Assembly: GCA_018658605.1 (NCBI GenBank)
Contig: JABHUV010000213.1
Span: 1-43,723 of the forward strand
Length of the DNA: 43,723 bases
Source of the DNA: Planctomycetaceae bacterium
GTDB lineage: Bacteria > Planctomycetota > Planctomycetia > Pirellulales > Pirellulaceae
Reading direction: 5' to 3'
In this document: piece by piece, positions 43,653-43,723 of the stretch
Layout of the letters: the number at the start of each line of letters is the position of its first letter
Position numbering within the stretch: position 1 is the first letter of the stretch
Position numbers and translations under genes: made by a program
Notes under the pieces: model-generated
What the model was told of the DNA's origin: nothing
What the model saw: only the letters and a program-made list of their open reading frames with translations
Database searches by the model: none

Positions 43653-43723
43653 TTAGTTATTCTTCCATTCTTCACCTAGTGGGCCACCATCACGGCGATC
43701 GCCGAGTCGGTTGTAGGTCACAT
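43653..43723 (-). CDS. DUF1559 pseudopilin-like protein, second tandem copy (C-terminal end only)
   Basis: Only the last 22 or so codons are in the window; the gene continues past the right edge. Reading inward on the minus strand they end VTYNRLGDRRDGGPLGEEW and then KNN, against VTYNRLGDRRDGVPLGEEW and KNN in the first copy, a single residue difference. The 3' flank TAACTAGTGTTTAGTTAT around the stop is the same in both. This shows a recent or gene-converted tandem duplication. Confidence 0.85.
   Translation of the reverse strand, partial: VTYNRLGDRRDGGPLGEEWKNN

Overview
The window looks like chromosomal DNA of a planctomycete, most likely in or near the Pirellulales. The main evidence is a set of protein families typical of that phylum: a DUF1559 pseudopilin-like protein with a second tandem copy cut by the right edge, a TIGR03000-type protein, a TPR lipoprotein next to an FG-GAP/ASPIC (UnbV) lipoprotein, and many large secreted proteins of unknown or esterase-like function. 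Genes are dense, base composition is balanced by eye, and several genes start with GTG. I found no rRNA, tRNA, CRISPR array, transposase or phage gene, so this reads as ordinary chromosome rather than an island.

Layout. 0.1-7.2 kb, minus strand: a small membrane protein, a class I aminotransferase, a secreted alpha/beta hydrolase, then three cell-surface proteins (two are tandem paralogues, the third has a DUF11 domain). 7.5-9.4 kb, plus strand: a membrane-anchored protein and a four-helix membrane protein, both of unknown role. 9.4-20.9 kb, all minus strand: an ASPIC lipoprotein - TPR lipoprotein - dtd - CvpA group, then accA, a Ser/Thr kinase with altered motifs, a GT4 glycosyltransferase, truA, asd, a TIGR03000 protein with a clear terminator, and an HpcH/HpaI aldolase. 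21-28.6 kb: an apparently exported isoaspartyl methyltransferase with an extra C-terminal domain, a large membrane-anchored esterase, two small or zinc-ribbon membrane proteins and a DUF3352-like secreted protein. 29-33.2 kb, plus strand: an HD phosphohydrolase, a KDG-type sugar kinase and purB. 33.2-36.8 kb: a Fur-family regulator behind FlgM, a 64-residue orphan protein and a second secreted alpha/beta hydrolase. 36.9-42.1 kb, minus strand: a compact ROK kinase - Ppx/GppA - PPK1 - SixA cluster. 42.3 kb to the end: tandem DUF1559 genes, each followed by a near-identical terminator.

How the genes fit together. The clearest functional unit is the polyphosphate cluster, where a sugar kinase is translationally coupled to an exopolyphosphatase-like gene and sits upstream of polyphosphate kinase and a SixA phosphatase. 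The two secreted hydrolases, the membrane-anchored esterase, the KDG-type kinase and the aldolase fit a polysaccharide-degrading, sugar-acid-using lifestyle, but they are scattered and not one operon. I see no single obviously new defence or mobile system. The best leads are the polyphosphate/ROK coupling, the exported SAM-dependent methyltransferase, the surface-protein triad and the atypical kinase.
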